Assembly: GCF_000182925.2 (NCBI RefSeq)
Contig: NC_026507.1
Coordinates: 2,170,001 to 2,234,000 of the forward strand
Reading direction: 5' to 3'
DNA from: Neurospora crassa OR74A
Taxonomy: Eukaryota; Ascomycota; Sordariomycetes; Sordariales; Sordariaceae
DNA: 64,000 nucleotides
The notes below the pieces were generated by a model. That model was not told the origin of the DNA and searched no databases. It saw only the letters and a program-made list of their open reading frames with translations. Made by a program: the position numbers and the translations under genes. How positions within the stretch are numbered: the stretch's first letter is position 1; every line of letters begins with the position of its first letter. Below are positions 22,476-35,960 of the stretch, piece after piece.

Positions 22476-23018
22476 AATAGTAATTGCAACTATAAATTGA
22501 ACAACCTTAAGCTAATTAATACTTCAGTAAAATCGGCGGATTTAGCTATCGGACGTTGTAATTGCGCAATAATATAAACTAGGTACGTAAGACAAATTTA
22601 GGTAATTTTGTAACTATACAACTACCTTTCCTCCCCCTAGTAAACGAATTATTTATTTAATTAATACGATCTGGTCTTTACGCCCGCTTCCAATAGTTAC
22701 CGAATTTAGGTACGTAATCGCTTTATTCTTATAGCGAATTTAGGTAACCGTAAGACTCTCTTTTATATTTTATAGCGAATTTAGATAATTGTAAAGACCC
22801 CTTTACTTTACTCTACCCTGTATAGTAAATTTAAGTAATTATATTTATTAATACTTAAATCCTAATATTATAAGACTATTGGATGCTAAAGGTTTCCCTT
22901 ATTACTAAACTTAGGTACGTAATAGTATCTAATCTAATTTAAATCCTAATTACGTATTTCTATTACTAATATACCGGTTGTAGTAGTTGTAAGACTTACT
23001 TAAATTCGTATTTATTTA

Positions 23019-25700
23019 ATGTACTTTAGGGTAATTACCGCCGATATACCCGGCTCCTTTATTGATTCTAACGGGGTAAACCGGAGTGTACCCGTAGTCC
23101 GTAATATTAAACTAACCTCCAATTTAGAGCCCAACTCAAGCCCCCTTAGGGAAATTGATAATAATAACCACCTCGGTAATTCCACTCGCTTCGAAAACGA
23201 AGTAAAGCTCTATAACGATATTGAGAAATTCGATACTAATAAGTATAACGAGTATAATAATACGTTCTAGTCAATCAATTCCTACCCGCTAGGACGACCT
23301 CTAAAAGTATTAAAAAACATTTACACTCCCTCCGTTGTATAGTACCCCTCGATGAATGCCTATCAGTAAGATATTTTGAAGTAAGTTAATGTTAAAATAG
23401 CGATAAACCCTACTCCTCTGAATTGCGAGCGCGAATTATAAATTATAAGTTTACTAGTATTTGATATAGATGCGCCTCTCTTAGCGAAGCCTGGAAAGTT
23501 TGGAAATAATAAGGAGAGTGTAGAGTATTTCGATTTAAAAATTAATTAAATTTAATTGATATTCTAATTCTCATTCGCTGAATAAACTAAAATCGTAGTA
23601 GATTAGATGTAATCCAATATTAAATTAATTAAAAATATTAAAAAGGATATAAACGATAGTCTCGTACTCTATAGCGAAAAAATATAGGGGATGATCAACT
23701 CCTAAGAGGAAGATCTTATAGCTAAATTTATTTGATTTATAAATAAGCTATTGGACTACCGCTCTAAGGAATATTAAAGTATATGTATTGTTAATTAAGT
23801 AGAAATGACTAAGTACTTCGAAGCTTAGTCGCTTAGTTAATAAGAGTTCCTAAGAAAAGCCGCGCAAAGCTAGTAAATGTTCTTTGAAGCTACTATAGGG
23901 AATTATAGCGACTTTCTAAAGAAGAAGTTCGAAGATTAATAATTCAACTTCAACCGGTCTATTAAAGTATTGGAGGTAATATAGAAGGAGGCTGAGAAGA
24001 CTATTATTAAAAATATTATAATCCAAGTCAACGATCTGCGTACGAGTATTTATAATAAAATTATAAATAAAGTTATAAAGAGCCTATCCAATAATCCCTA
24101 TACCCCTCCTAATCCTCTATTCCTTTTATTTAAATAAATCGAATTGTTTATTCCTAAAAAGGCTAAGCCTATTACTTTATTTTTATTGTTAGGATTTATA
24201 AATATTAATTTAGCTAATATATTCAAGGAGGTTCGACTACTTAAACCTACTCTACTTGTACCCGGAAAATTATTTTATACCTTAATAGAAAGTATATTAG
24301 AAGAATCGAGTAGTAAGAATAGAATATAGATCGATATCTATACTAAATATTTAAAGTTACTACTTTATAATTATATAGACCTAATATTTACTTGTAATTT
24401 CAATACAATTGGCTATCGAAACGCCTCGGAAGGACCTCCCATCTCCGGAGTACCGCCGGTACAATTATCCTAACCGATACCCGCCTATATTGTATCCGAA
24501 CCTCTAATATTGACTATATTTAAATAGATTCCTCGTATAGCCGAAGCCTCACTTCGGTTTAAAAAATATATTAGCTATATCTTTAAGAACCCTTCGTTAA
24601 ACCCTTATAATTAGGTTATTAATTTATTTATAAACCTAATAATTATTAGAGACGCTAAATCGGTAATTTCGAAGCGTAGCTCTGTACGTAGTAAGTCTAG
24701 TAAGAAGTTAAAACGTAAGAAGAGATTTAAAATTAAGCCGGAGGATAGTAGTAGTTTAAATTCTTCTAGCGATTCAGAATCTTCTAACCCTAAATTTTTA
24801 AATTCGGACTCCTTAGACTTAGATTTATTAAACTTTAATTTAAATTATAAAAGGAGGTTTAAGCGTAAGGTAAAGTATCTTAGGTATTATAGCGATGAGG
24901 AATATTTTTATAAAGTAAAGTGTAACGAATTGGGGACTTTTGATTTAGATAGAAAAGATCCGAAGGATTTAGGAATTATTGTCGATTCTAAGAATTTAAT
25001 ATTTACCGATATATACGTGTTCCGTGAATATATTATATAATATGTGGACGGAATTGACGCCGATAGTTGTATTAATAAATATTTAGTATTTATATTCTAT
25101 ACCGCCTTAGGAGGATTTGTAATAATTTAGTAGTTTACCGAGGTAGATAGTAAATAGAAGCGTTCTTAGAGGAATGATGGTATTTATATTCTATTATAAA
25201 AATTAATCGAACGATTCTTACCCAATATAGTATTTGCGATAGTAAAATTTATTAAAGGATATTTAACCCTAAGCTAAATTACCGAGAACGAAGGAGCTCT
25301 AACTTAATACGTATAGAGGTAATTGTAATATGCTTGCGCTATAGGTATAATAGGGAAGTACGATTCTAATAATTAGTATAGCGTAATAATGTAAATCTAG
25401 AATAGTCTAGATCTTTGCATTAAATAATATTTTCGACCCCCTATTAACGGTAAAAAGGGAGATACCCTAAAAAGCTATATAAAAACTATTACTAAGTCTA
25501 AGGCGGTCCTAATTGTAGTAGTAAAGTAGAGAATAATTATAACCGATAAATAGTAATAGGATAAGGGATATAATAAGAATCGTTCTAATAGAATTCGTTT
25601 TAATAAAAGCACCCCTAGTAGGTTTAAAAAGAATAAATTAGATAGAACTAATAAAATAGTACACTTCGCCTCTAGTATAATAATGTCCTTGCTAATATTA
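23019..25700 (+). pseudogene. G2 gag region
   Basis: Forward coding region with two residual open stretches (23019-23270, 84 codons from an ATG; 24144-24329). 23400-24100 is Lys/Glu-rich and helical in character. 24660-24900 is strongly basic then Ser/acidic (K-K-L-K-R-K-K-R-F-K near 24706 followed by S-S-S-D-S-E-S-S). 24900-25650 reads like the retroelement gag core, ending in a basic tail with R-F-K-K-N-K. No CCHC knuckle could be recognised. Gag would form the particle shell. The start at 23019 is plausible but unproven. Confidence 0.6.
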
Positions 25701-27330
25701 GACTATAAGAACTATAATAAATATTGAAAGCTGTATAATAAGGTAGGAACGTACTTTATAGAAGAAACGTTTAGGTAAGACGAATATTCTAATGCTACTA
25801 TTATATCTAACCCTGAATTAAAAACCGATATCGAAGAGTTGTCGGGAGTTTATATAGTCTTTAACACGTTATAAACCTACTACAAATATTACAAATTATA
25901 TTTATTAATAATTAGATTTAGAGCCTACGCTTAGAAATATAAAATAAAGAAAGTATTAAAAGATAAAAGAGTCCAATCCCTATTAAAGTCCCTAGATTTG
26001 CCTAAGTAGTATATATATAGCTATTATTATAAGTTATACGAATTTAGAAATAAATTCTACAAGTATTTTAAAAAATGTAAATACGTAAAGAAGGGAGTCG
26101 TACTACCCTTCTTAGCTACCCTAAACCTAGTAAAGGAAGATATTCCTATACTTTGCTAAAAAGGTACTACTACAATTAAAGAAGTACTTCGCTAATTAAT
26201 AGAAGAAATAGACAATTCCCTATTTTCTAACTTTACCTACCTAAAGGTTAAAGCCTTACTATTAGTCTCTAGAGTAATTATAAACATTTATATAAATCTA
26301 AGAACTAGGCGCACCTTTATCGGTAGGAATTTTCTAACGACCCTAAACTATTCGATTGAAAAGAGGTACGTTAAAGTTAAAGGAGTAGGAGGTAAATCGA
26401 TTAATATTACCGAATAGGTAATGTTTAATATTTATTTATAAAATTATAATAAATATAGTTACCCTACTCTAATGAAGTTTAAAAAGGGTAGCTAGGTAGT
26501 AGAAGAATTCGAACCTAATATTTTATTTAGTAATAATTTCCTATATTCCTACGGAGCCAATACAGATTATAAAACTAATAACATCACTTTCCAAGACCTA
26601 GACGATTTCCAAATCGACTTTGAGGCCCAAATATATAGTAAGGCATATACGCGTAAAGTAACTACGGTTAAGAAAGTATTTCTACTTCTAGGGCAATTTA
26701 GCTATATATAAATAAATTATAAGCCTCTTCCTAAAGGACGGTCATTTATATTCAATTCAAATTATACGGTAGCTACAAATACGCTAGTAACGGCTAAGAC
26801 TCCAAAAATCGTCTTTATTTATAATACTTCCAATAGAGTATTAATAATTAATAAATAATTCTATATCGGTAGTATTACGGAGGTAATAGATAGTAAATAC
26901 CTAATTATTATATAAGGAATATTAGCTAGCCTCGCAGCGAAGTTGGAAATTGCCATCGGCCCTAGATTAATTAGCAATAAATTTAAAGTCCTAACAATTA
27001 AAGCTTACAACGTCGTCGAAGACAAAATAACCGGTAAGTACGCTTATATTAATAATATAATAAACGAACAAATTTAGGAGGAATTCGCTAATAAAGACCC
27101 TAATACTATAATAATCGAATAGGACCCGGAGGAAGACCTATTTCCTATACCTTTAGAGTTAATAAATAAATTAACGATTTAAGAATTTCTATAATTGGAT
27201 AAGCGACCTAAGGTCCTTAAGAAGTAATCCTTATTCGGGTTGAAGATGTTAGAAAGCTTCCTAGAGTAGGTAATAAAAAAGGGTATTTATATTTATATAG
27301 TAAATATTAAATTCGTAGATAGGTTAGAGA
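25700..27330 (+). pseudogene. G2 protease and long pre-RT linker
   Basis: 25900-26240 is Lys/Tyr-rich with a Cys-bearing segment near 26050-26080. A retropepsin-like site lies at about 26275-26345: I-N-x-Y-I followed by the position of D-S-G-T, now N-L-R-T, then F-I-G-R-N-F-L. 26350-27180 is a long linker with good residual coding character. The same region precedes RT in G1 (6500-5300). Confidence 0.6.
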
Positions 27331-28870
27331 AGTTCGTTTAGTAGTACCTAAGTTTGTAGGAAGAAGGCGGAATTATTAATATGCCCGAGGATAAAATAAT
27401 AAAAATCCTACTAGTAGAAGGATAGTAAAATTAGAGAATTCGATTTCAATTGTACCTACTAAATAAAAAAGACTGTAAAGTCCTAAACTAAATATTCGAC
27501 GCGTTGTATAGATAGGGAAAAATAGAATGGGTAAATTGAATTACGCCTTTCGTCTACCTAATTTTTATTATATAGAGGACTATTAAAGGAAAGTAGAAGG
27601 GTCGAGTGGTTATCGACTTATAAGTATTTAATAAAGTAACTATTCTAAATAATTACCCCCTCCCTCTTTAGGCGGAGGTTATTACTTTGCTGAGAGGAAA
27701 GTTATTTATTATAGTAATTGATGCGATAGTTTTTTTCTATTAATTTGGTGTATAGTAGGAGTATAGGGACTGCTTAACGCTTATTAGCCTATAGGGGTTT
27801 AAATAGCCTAACGTTGTACTAATAGGCTATTGTAATTCCTTAATATATATTTAACGATTTATAGACCGATTATTAGCAGTTTTTGCGCATTTCTATAGAG
27901 TATTTATCGATAATATTATAATTTTCTCTAATACTTTCGAAGATTATATTTAATATTTAATATAAGTATTCGAATTGTTTGTATAAAGGAATATCGCCCT
28001 ATCTCCGACTAAATCCTACTTAGCCTACCCGAATATAGAATTACTCGGGTTCCGAATTAATACTCTAGGTCTAATAATAATAGCGGAAAAAATAGAAGCC
28101 TTCCGGTAATTAGTCTTTCCGGATTAGCTAAAGGCTCTCGAGATATATATTAGTGCTTCTAGGTTTCTCTATTACTTAATCCTGTACTATAGTAAGTTTA
28201 TTAAGTTAATATAAGAAAGGAAAGTTAGCCTTTTTGCGGAAGGACGAAAATTAAGTACTATTATAGCCGGGAACCTAATTAAGAGGATTAATTATTGTAC
28301 TAAAATAAAGTATAAGCCCTTTGATAAAGAACGTTTAGTATTTAAAGTAATATAGATAGCTATTTATAATAACCCTAATTTCCTCTTTTACTCTAATCCT
28401 AATAAGTAATTATTCTTATAAATCGATGGTTTATTAGAAAGGGGATACGGTGTAATACTCTTCTACCTAAAAGTAGGATTTAAATAGTCCCTAAGAATCT
28501 ATATTCCAACGAATTAGGTATTTCTAATTATATTTCTAAGTAAGGCTCTAACGAAGGCTAAGATATATTACGGCCTATCTAAATTAGAAATTATATATTT
28601 TATATAAGTAGTTAAATAATTACGTATAATTATCTATTCGTCTAATTATACCGTAATTATACTTACTAACTATTTAACCACTAAAGGAATCATTTAGTAG
28701 ACTACTCTCGATACCTCTTCTACAAATCGAGGAAATAAGCGGCTTATTAACGCTTTAATCTACCTATCCCAATATAATTTAATAGTATACTATATCGTAG
28801 GAAAATTCAATTTTGTACCGGACGCTTTAAGTAGACTTATAATAATTAATAACGAGAAGTTAAATAAAGA
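27330..28870 (+). pseudogene. G2 reverse transcriptase and RNase H
   Basis: RT 27420-28200: pre-catalytic K-G-R-V-V-I-D-L near 27600, N-N-Y-P-L-P at about 27645, F-F-Y-Q-F near 27735, and the catalytic motif near 27903-27914 reading F-I-D-N (from the usual DD) followed by I-I-F-S-N-T. The thumb/connection region follows to 28380. RNase H 28400-28860 shows L-F-L-Q-I-D, the T-K-A...L-S-K-L-E segment and N-R-G-N-K-R-L-I-N, ending in V-P-D-A-L-S. It copies element RNA to DNA in living copies. Inactivated by stops, mostly TAG/TAA at Gln. Confidence 0.88.
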
Positions 28871-30530
28871 TCCGGTATTTAATTAAATTTAATTTATTAG
28901 TATAGAAGTGTAAATAGATATTAAGTAAAAAAGGCAATTTGTAAGGGCTTTCGAGAAGGATATAAAGTTTAACGGTATTATATCGGACTTAAGAGCCTAT
29001 TTAAAAACTATTGAAGTTAATAGAAAGGTTTCGTATATTAGCTACCCCTTCGAGATTGTCGATGGATTACTCTATAATATAATAAAGGACGGAAGAAAGC
29101 TATATATACTAAAAGATATAGTAGGAATAATCTTAAAAGTAATATATAATAATAAGTATTACTTTGGCCGAAATCGTATATTCTACGACTTAAAAGACTA
29201 TACTATAGTACGTAAGACTTAGTAAGTTAGGGAGTTTGTACAATATTGCCCGACTTATTAATTTAATTGAATTAATAGAGAGGTAACTATTAGTAACTAC
29301 TAAGTAGTTAAACCCGAAGTTACTCTTCCTATACAAGCGATAGCTATCGATTTTATTACCGACTTACCCCTAATCCTAACTATAGGAACTATATAGTATT
29401 TACCCGGCTTTAATAAATTTAATACTTTAATACCAATTTTATACTATTCCTTAAAATAATACCGATTTATCCCTAGTTATAATATATATACGGCGGAAGA
29501 CTAGGGATATATCTTAATACGCGAACTCCTATTGGGCGATTAGGGACTACTACAAGCAATTATTTTGGATTACGATTGTAAATTTATATTACAAGTCTAG
29601 AAGGGTATATAGTCGGCTTTAAAAACCAAGCTACTTATAACTACTATATACTATCCCCAAGGCAACGGTATAGTAGAGAGACGAAATTAGGACATCGAGA
29701 TCGCTATATACTTTTATTATTTTACCTTTCTAAAATCCAATTAGGTAGAACTACTACTTAGATTATAATAGAATATAAATAATTCCTACTCCAGTCCGAT
29801 CAAATCGTTATTATATAAATAATTATATAGTTTTTAACTTTTAGGACCCCTAGATATAATAGTAAGCGATAAGACTAATATTTAAGACTATAAAGTATTG
29901 AGAGATGCATTTCGCGAAGATGTATAGCTAACTATAGATTTCGCTACTACAAAAGTTAAATCCAAATATAATAATGAGTATCGGTAAATTGAATTTAATA
30001 CCGACGATTAGGTTTTCCTTAAGCTGTATAAAGGATATTACCTTCTAGGACGGCCCTCCAAAAAGTTCTTACAATAGCAAGCTAGTCTATTCCGAATTTT
30101 AGAGCGTATAAGAAAGTTAGCCTACCGACTGGACCTTCCCCCTAAAATACATATCCATCCTATCATCTCCGTAGTTTACCTAAAGGCGGCCCTTAAGGGT
30201 AATAATCCCTTTAACCGGTATTAACCGCCTCCTAGCCCCGTAGAAGACAATTAAACCGATAAGGAGGATCTAGAGTACGAATTTAATGTTATTCTAAATT
30301 ATGAGGAGGATAAGAAGTATAGAGGATGGAAATATTTCGTTAAATAGACTAGGTATGGCTACTATTGTAATAAGTAGTTCAATAAGTAAGAATTAAGTAA
30401 CGCGAAAGAGCTAGTCAGTAAGTATTGGGCTCGTAAAGGAGGTAAAATTGAAAAGGGAAGAAGAAGGAAGAAGGTATCTCCTGTAGCCGCTTATAAATGT
30501 AACCTGCGACTGCGCAAATGAGGGTATTGT
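28870..30530 (+). pseudogene. G2 integrase with C-terminal chromodomain
   Basis: 29130-29280 is an HHCC-like zinc region (F-G-R-N-R then C-P-T-Y). 29330-29760 is the catalytic core with an A-I-D-F-I-T-D-L first Asp segment and an N-G-I-V-E-R-R Glu segment near 29655. 30100-30210 has the R-L-D-L-P-P segment and the N-P-F end. A chromodomain at about 30270-30420 carries Y-F-V-K followed by R-Y-G-Y and an N-A-K-E-L-V-S-K-Y end. Chromodomains target integration to methylated-histone chromatin, which fits the nested clustering seen here. Confidence 0.82.
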
Positions 30531-30577
30531 TTTATAATTACTAAGGATAGTAGTAGTCCCTTTGTACGAACGGATCT

Positions 30578-30844
30578 TAATACCGGAAAGGTATTGTAGT
30601 GTTATATAATAGAATATATAACCCGTACTACAGCCGTAGTACGGCTGGTAATTAACCCACTGTTACGGGTCCTATTGTACCTACTTTAGTGGGTCCTATA
30701 GATTAGATAAGGCTTACGTACCTCTTTAAGGTCAATCGACCGCACGCAAGCTTCCTGCTCCCGATTCTTTTCTAGATCATCAATTTACACACATTCAAAT
30801 GCCACACATACTGTGCTTTTCAAAATACCCTCTCAACGGTATTA
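30578..30844 (+). repeat. G2 3' LTR
   Basis: Same length as the 5' LTR. The left ~130 bp show many CA-to-TA and TG-to-TA differences from the 5' LTR; the right half is nearly clean. Ends CGGTATTA, then the target duplication. Confidence 0.93.
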
Positions 30845-30849
30845 AATAG

Positions 30850-33200
30850 GTAGTTTATACAGACCCCGTTTACGCTACCGGAATATTGTTAATTTCCTAA
30901 TAGTATTTCTAATAATTAGAGCTCTTTAGATTAATATTCCTAGTTTTTAATATTATTACAATCCTTTCGTAAGAGAACCCTATTGAATAAATTAGAATAT
31001 TAGCGGTAGAATTCTAGTATTTCCATAATTAGCTCTTCGTTATTATATACGAATATATTCTATGAAATAAATGATATAGTCTCTTCGAAATTCGACTTTA
31101 TTAAGAGGGTCTTCTAAATATTAGAATAATTCGTTTTATAAACGTTTTCTTTAAATTACTTACTAAACAATTAACATTATATTTAATAATATATATTTTT
31201 CTTATTCCTATATCGCTAATTTACGGCTTTTAATGCCTAGCGCTATATAGTTACGTAACTGTACGAAGGTATATTTCTAGTATTAAGCTGGCTAGTTCTA
31301 GTCCGTTTCGAATTGAAATTTAAAAATTAGAATCCAATTCCAATTTCAAAATTACAATCGCCTAGACCGCTACGTATAACCCTATTATATATAACCCTCG
31401 GCTTACTTATAAAGACTTTTACTAATTAATATATTTAAATTAATAGGTAGACTATATTCTTCTACAAAATCCGTATAATATATTGTAATATATATATTAG
31501 AACGGTAAATATCCTTCATATACAAATATTTTTTAGTAGTTCTTTTATCGATTGCTTCTACATTATCCGCATTTATTATTACCGCTACTTCCGGGTTTAT
31601 ATTAAGGTTTATATCTAATAGAATTAGCGTACCCGGAATATCGATTAATTTATCTACCGGTAATATATTACCAGTACCGGATATTAATATAGATATATTC
31701 GATATCCCAAACTTTAATATCGATTTATTAATTAGGACGTATGATTAGTTAAATAAATAACGTATATAATAGAATATAGTCTCGAATTGTCGCCTGTCCT
31801 TATTAAATGTATAATACCCTATTAATAATATAGTACGTCTAACTAATATAACTATCATTTCGACTATAATATTGATTGGATTTAGACCTTTAACTTCGGT
31901 TTTTCTATAGAATTGTTCCTTTATATAGTTACAGTATAATTAATATAATAATATAATTGGAATAATAATTATCTATTTAATATACTCGGTTATAAAATAA
32001 ATCGTTGAATATCTAATAGGCGAATATAATTTTTACTATTCCGGTAAAAAAGGCTATAATTGCGATTGGATTGTATATTGAGTCCTCCCAACTAAATTTA
32101 AAATTTATTTTCTAAATGGGAAATAGATTAAATTAAGAATGCTATTATACTTAGAATAGCCCGGGTCCGGTATACAATTTATAATAATATTAAAGGCCGG
32201 TAAGAGAAGTATTAATACTGGGTATAGGTCCTTCAAACCCTATTAGCGATTATGATATTTAATATCGCCCATTCTTTTTAGGGCTATAAATTATTATATT
32301 TCTATAATTTAATATTAAGACATTCTATAAGTAAAGAAATTGAAGTTAATTTGTATATTTAGATTCCGCTCTCCGTTAGTTAGGCCGCGTTTTATAGAGA
32401 ATATAAAGTAGTAGCAATGAAATTTAATAGTACGAAGACCCTTGAACATACAGTTTTCGGCTTACTATAGTATATTACTAATATAATATAATAGAAATAT
32501 ATATAAGCGAATTTAATCCGGCCCATTTTCTCCTTATATTTTAGTAAATACCCCTTTATTAAACTAGGTTATAATTTTTAAAGTTTTAATAATATTTGTC
32601 AAATTAAGTTTATACAAACCGAATAATAGAGGGAAGATATTACTAGGTTGTATGCGTTCTTTTACTAATAGGCCGGCTAGTGTAAGATAAAATCCTGTTA
32701 ACGTACAATATAAATTTCAATCAACACTACATTTATTAACAAAATTTAAATATAGGAACAAAATAATAAGAATATTACCCTCTCGGTCTTTATCCTATTC
32801 GTTATGGAATTCTTTTCGTCCCTATTCTTCGAATTCTAACTCCGTCCGCAATAGACATATATAATATATTAGTATAACCTACCGTACTTCATTAACTATA
32901 CGCCGTACTATATAATATATATACTCCTTATCTTACAGTTTCATAAATACAGCTATTATATATTTTAAAAATGGTACTAGTATTCTTTTCTTAGCTCTTT
33001 AATTACTAGGTTGCGGCCTGGTGGAGATAGTACCTAGATTACTATACCCTTCGCCGAAATACCAATTCAAAAATATATTTTATTATACGTATATTTTAAT
33101 TTCGGTTATATATATTAATACCGATATTAGGATTAACCCCCGGTTATTATAGACCGGTATTAATATAATGCCGTCCAATACTACCGCCGGACTTCCCTAC
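30850..33200. other. RIP-saturated stretch with minus-strand coding traces, not assigned
   Basis: Very TpA-rich. Minus-strand frames at about 32050-32830 give coding-like text with stops at likely Gln/Trp codons (for example an L-N-F-I-A-T-T-L-Y-S-L segment near 32400), but no known domain. It may belong to the same ruined gene as 33201-34720. Confidence 0.35.
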
Positions 33201-34720
33201 CTAAAAGCCTCCTAAATTTATAAATATATTTAATTTTCTTAATTTATACATTACTTTTTTACAATAATTAAGTCCAACGCTATATATACAGCTAAGGTAA
33301 ACCTTACTTAATATTTTATTATTAAACATTTTATTATATAATAATAGGCATATCCCTATCTCTTCTATATAGTAGTAATAAATCCAATCGTTAGGGAAAA
33401 TAGGCGGGCCTTTAACATTGCCCTCTAAATTGAGTATAATATATACGAATCGCCTAGAAATTATACAAATAAATAATAAGTATATATACAATTCGAATAA
33501 TTCTTTAAACATATTTACAAAGTAACCTAAGCTAGAGTATACTCGCTTCCCTATATTGAACATTACTATATTTCTAAAAACCGTTAGTAGATTAAAGAAT
33601 ATAAATATAATTATAAATATTAATAGTAGTAATAGAAGTTGCAACGTCTTGATATTAATATTTATATTTATTAAGTTCTAGTCGGGGGTAGTACCCGGCC
33701 TGTCCGTTAATTCTTTAAACTTCTCTACCTTTATATTTATACAGTCTATTATATTTTTTAATAACTCAACTTTCTTCTATCTCTATATATTGTACAGCGA
33801 AACGTTCTACCCGTTTTATAAGTAGGGTAGGTATTTTTATAATATTTAATAGAATTGTTGCCTTACGTATATTTATTATTGGTATCCGACTTTATATTTT
33901 CTTCATTAATATTAATAACTATTTGGGTAACGCTAGTACTACCGATAGTATATTATTATTATTATCCCGAATTATTATAAAAACTTCTTATAAAGTATTA
34001 TAATCTCGCCGATTAAAGCATATTAAATCGGTATATATAGTTAATGCCTTCTCGGTTACTAATAATCAAACCGATTTATTCTATTACGTACCGAAGAATA
34101 TTGAAATATCGTCTTTATTTAATAGATATATTAGGGCGGGACCCTCCTCTTCTTTCATAGCCTCTTTATATTTAGTTATTTTTAAATTGAATTTATTGAA
34201 TAATTCGAATTCTTCGATAGGAATGAAATAAGCGTCTTTATAATCGGCGCCTCCTATAACTTCGTTAAACAGAATACCGGTTTATACTATAATATTTTTG
34301 ATATCGCCGATATAAATATTTTCAATATTAATAATTATATATAGTCGGTAAATATTAGTATCTATCTCTTTACCCCTCTTATTATAAAAATCGAAGATTT
34401 AATATCGTTATTATTAAATTCGGATTTATTCCCCTTAAGCGACGGCGGTATAGTTAATTAATACATATTCCCGCTATCCCTATCTGGGAATATCTTTTAA
34501 AGATTATTAATATTAAATATTGATATATTATCTTTTACTTAATATATTCGATTGCCCTTTATAAAATGTGTTAATTCGTTATTATTACTACGGTCGCTAT
34601 TAGTATCAAGCCCCGCTATTCGAATATTACTATTACTATTATTATTGCTATCGCTATATTCGCTGTATATAAATAGCTCTACCGCCTTGTTCGTTTATTA
34701 CTCTATTGTAATTTAATTTA
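33201..34720 (-). pseudogene. Unrecognised minus-strand gene remnant, membrane-like 3' part
   Basis: On the minus strand, 34720-33700 reads with moderate stop density and coherent text (for example D-Y-K-D-A-Y-F-I-P near 34240 and L-L-N-K-D-D-I near 34110). It then passes into a stop-free 147-codon stretch (33644-33201) rich in Leu/Ile/Phe with six Cys, which looks like one or two membrane spans. The abundant hydrophobic residues may be partly RIP-made (Ala, Thr and Pro codons drifting to Val, Ile, Leu or Ser). It matches no transposon protein that I recognise. A novel transposon or a duplicated host gene are both possible. Confidence 0.3.
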
Positions 34721-35960
34721 CATTTTAAGCATTTAGTGCCATTAGGTACTAGCTTCCGACGGGGGCCGTATTTTATTATAAATTATTTATGAATTTTCAA
34801 TAAAGTAGAAGGTTATATATAAATAGAAGAAAAGTTACAATAGAAGATTAATGAAGTAAAGAAATTGTAAGCGAATATAATCTTTACAGAGTAGATATAC
34901 TAACCGTATTTCTATTTACTACCCATTATTTAAAGTATTTATAATTTTACCATATTATATTCTAAAAGTAATTTTCATACGTTACTATTCACTTATATAT
35001 AATAAGACTATTTATTTTAATAATTATTTCTTTACTTCTAATAAGCAAATATAGAATTAAAAGGAACCCTACTAAATTAGTATCTATATTAGATATTTAA
35101 TCTATTACATATAACTCTATCTTAACCTTCGAAATCTAACCTTCGAATACCTACCAAATATAAATTAGGTGCGAAGGTATAAGCAATTGTACGTACGTAT
35201 TTATCTTATTTACTATAGCAGAAAGTAATAATGGCTGAAGTAACAATAGCCCTCCTTAATTATTGCAGATAGTAGGTGGCGCTACTAGTAGAAAATATAG
35301 ATTTCGTTCTCGCTACGTAAATTATTATATATTAGCTAATAGTATATTAGTTAATTTAATTAATTCTTATTAAAGTTAGGAAGATATTACTATATACCCT
35401 ATTTAATTATAGACCGCGCCCGCGCCTATATTTTTATTTAGGTCGGCATTTATATTAAAAAGAGACCTTTAACCAATAATATTATAAAACCCCCTCCCCC
35501 CTCAACTCCCGCACTATACTCCTAATAAAGGAGGCTCTATTATATAAGGTAAAATTAAGAAGGTAATAGTAATATAAGACTATATACTTTACTTCTAATA
35601 TTTTTATATATATTAGTTAATAATATTTAGTGAATACTTTAATTCAATCTACCTATTTCGCTTCCTCCTACTTAATTGCGAAAACCTATTGTAAATAGCA
35701 CTCTAGATATATCGTTTGCGCTACGATTGGAACTCTAACCCGTATAAGTATACCAACGATAAATAGATTAATATAAAGAATTGTATTAATATTATATAAT
35801 GTAAAACATTCTATACCTATAATACTAACGTTATATTGCTATTACTTATTTATACCTTCTACTTACAAATTGATATACTTATAATTATATTCTTTGAATT
35901 GTATTAGTACGCAAATTGGCAATTTGGCTAATATAAATACGAATTACTATTTAATAATAC
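34721..35960. other. RIP-altered stretch, nothing recognised
   Basis: AT-rich, with scattered CpG. No frame with motif content; a small patch near 35480-35520 is C-rich. Confidence 0.4.

Larger units (their letters stand above)
22209..30844 (+). mobile_element. Complete Ty3/Gypsy retrotransposon G2 with both LTRs and target duplication
   Basis: LTRs of 267 bp at 22209-22475 and 30578-30844, and the exact 5-bp target duplication AATAG at 22204-22208 and 30845-30849. Internal order gag, protease, RT, RNase H, integrase, chromodomain fits the fungal Gypsy (Metaviridae) plan. The total of 8636 bp is uninterrupted, unlike every other large element here, so it is among the youngest large insertions. 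The coding part carries many RIP stops. Confidence 0.93.
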
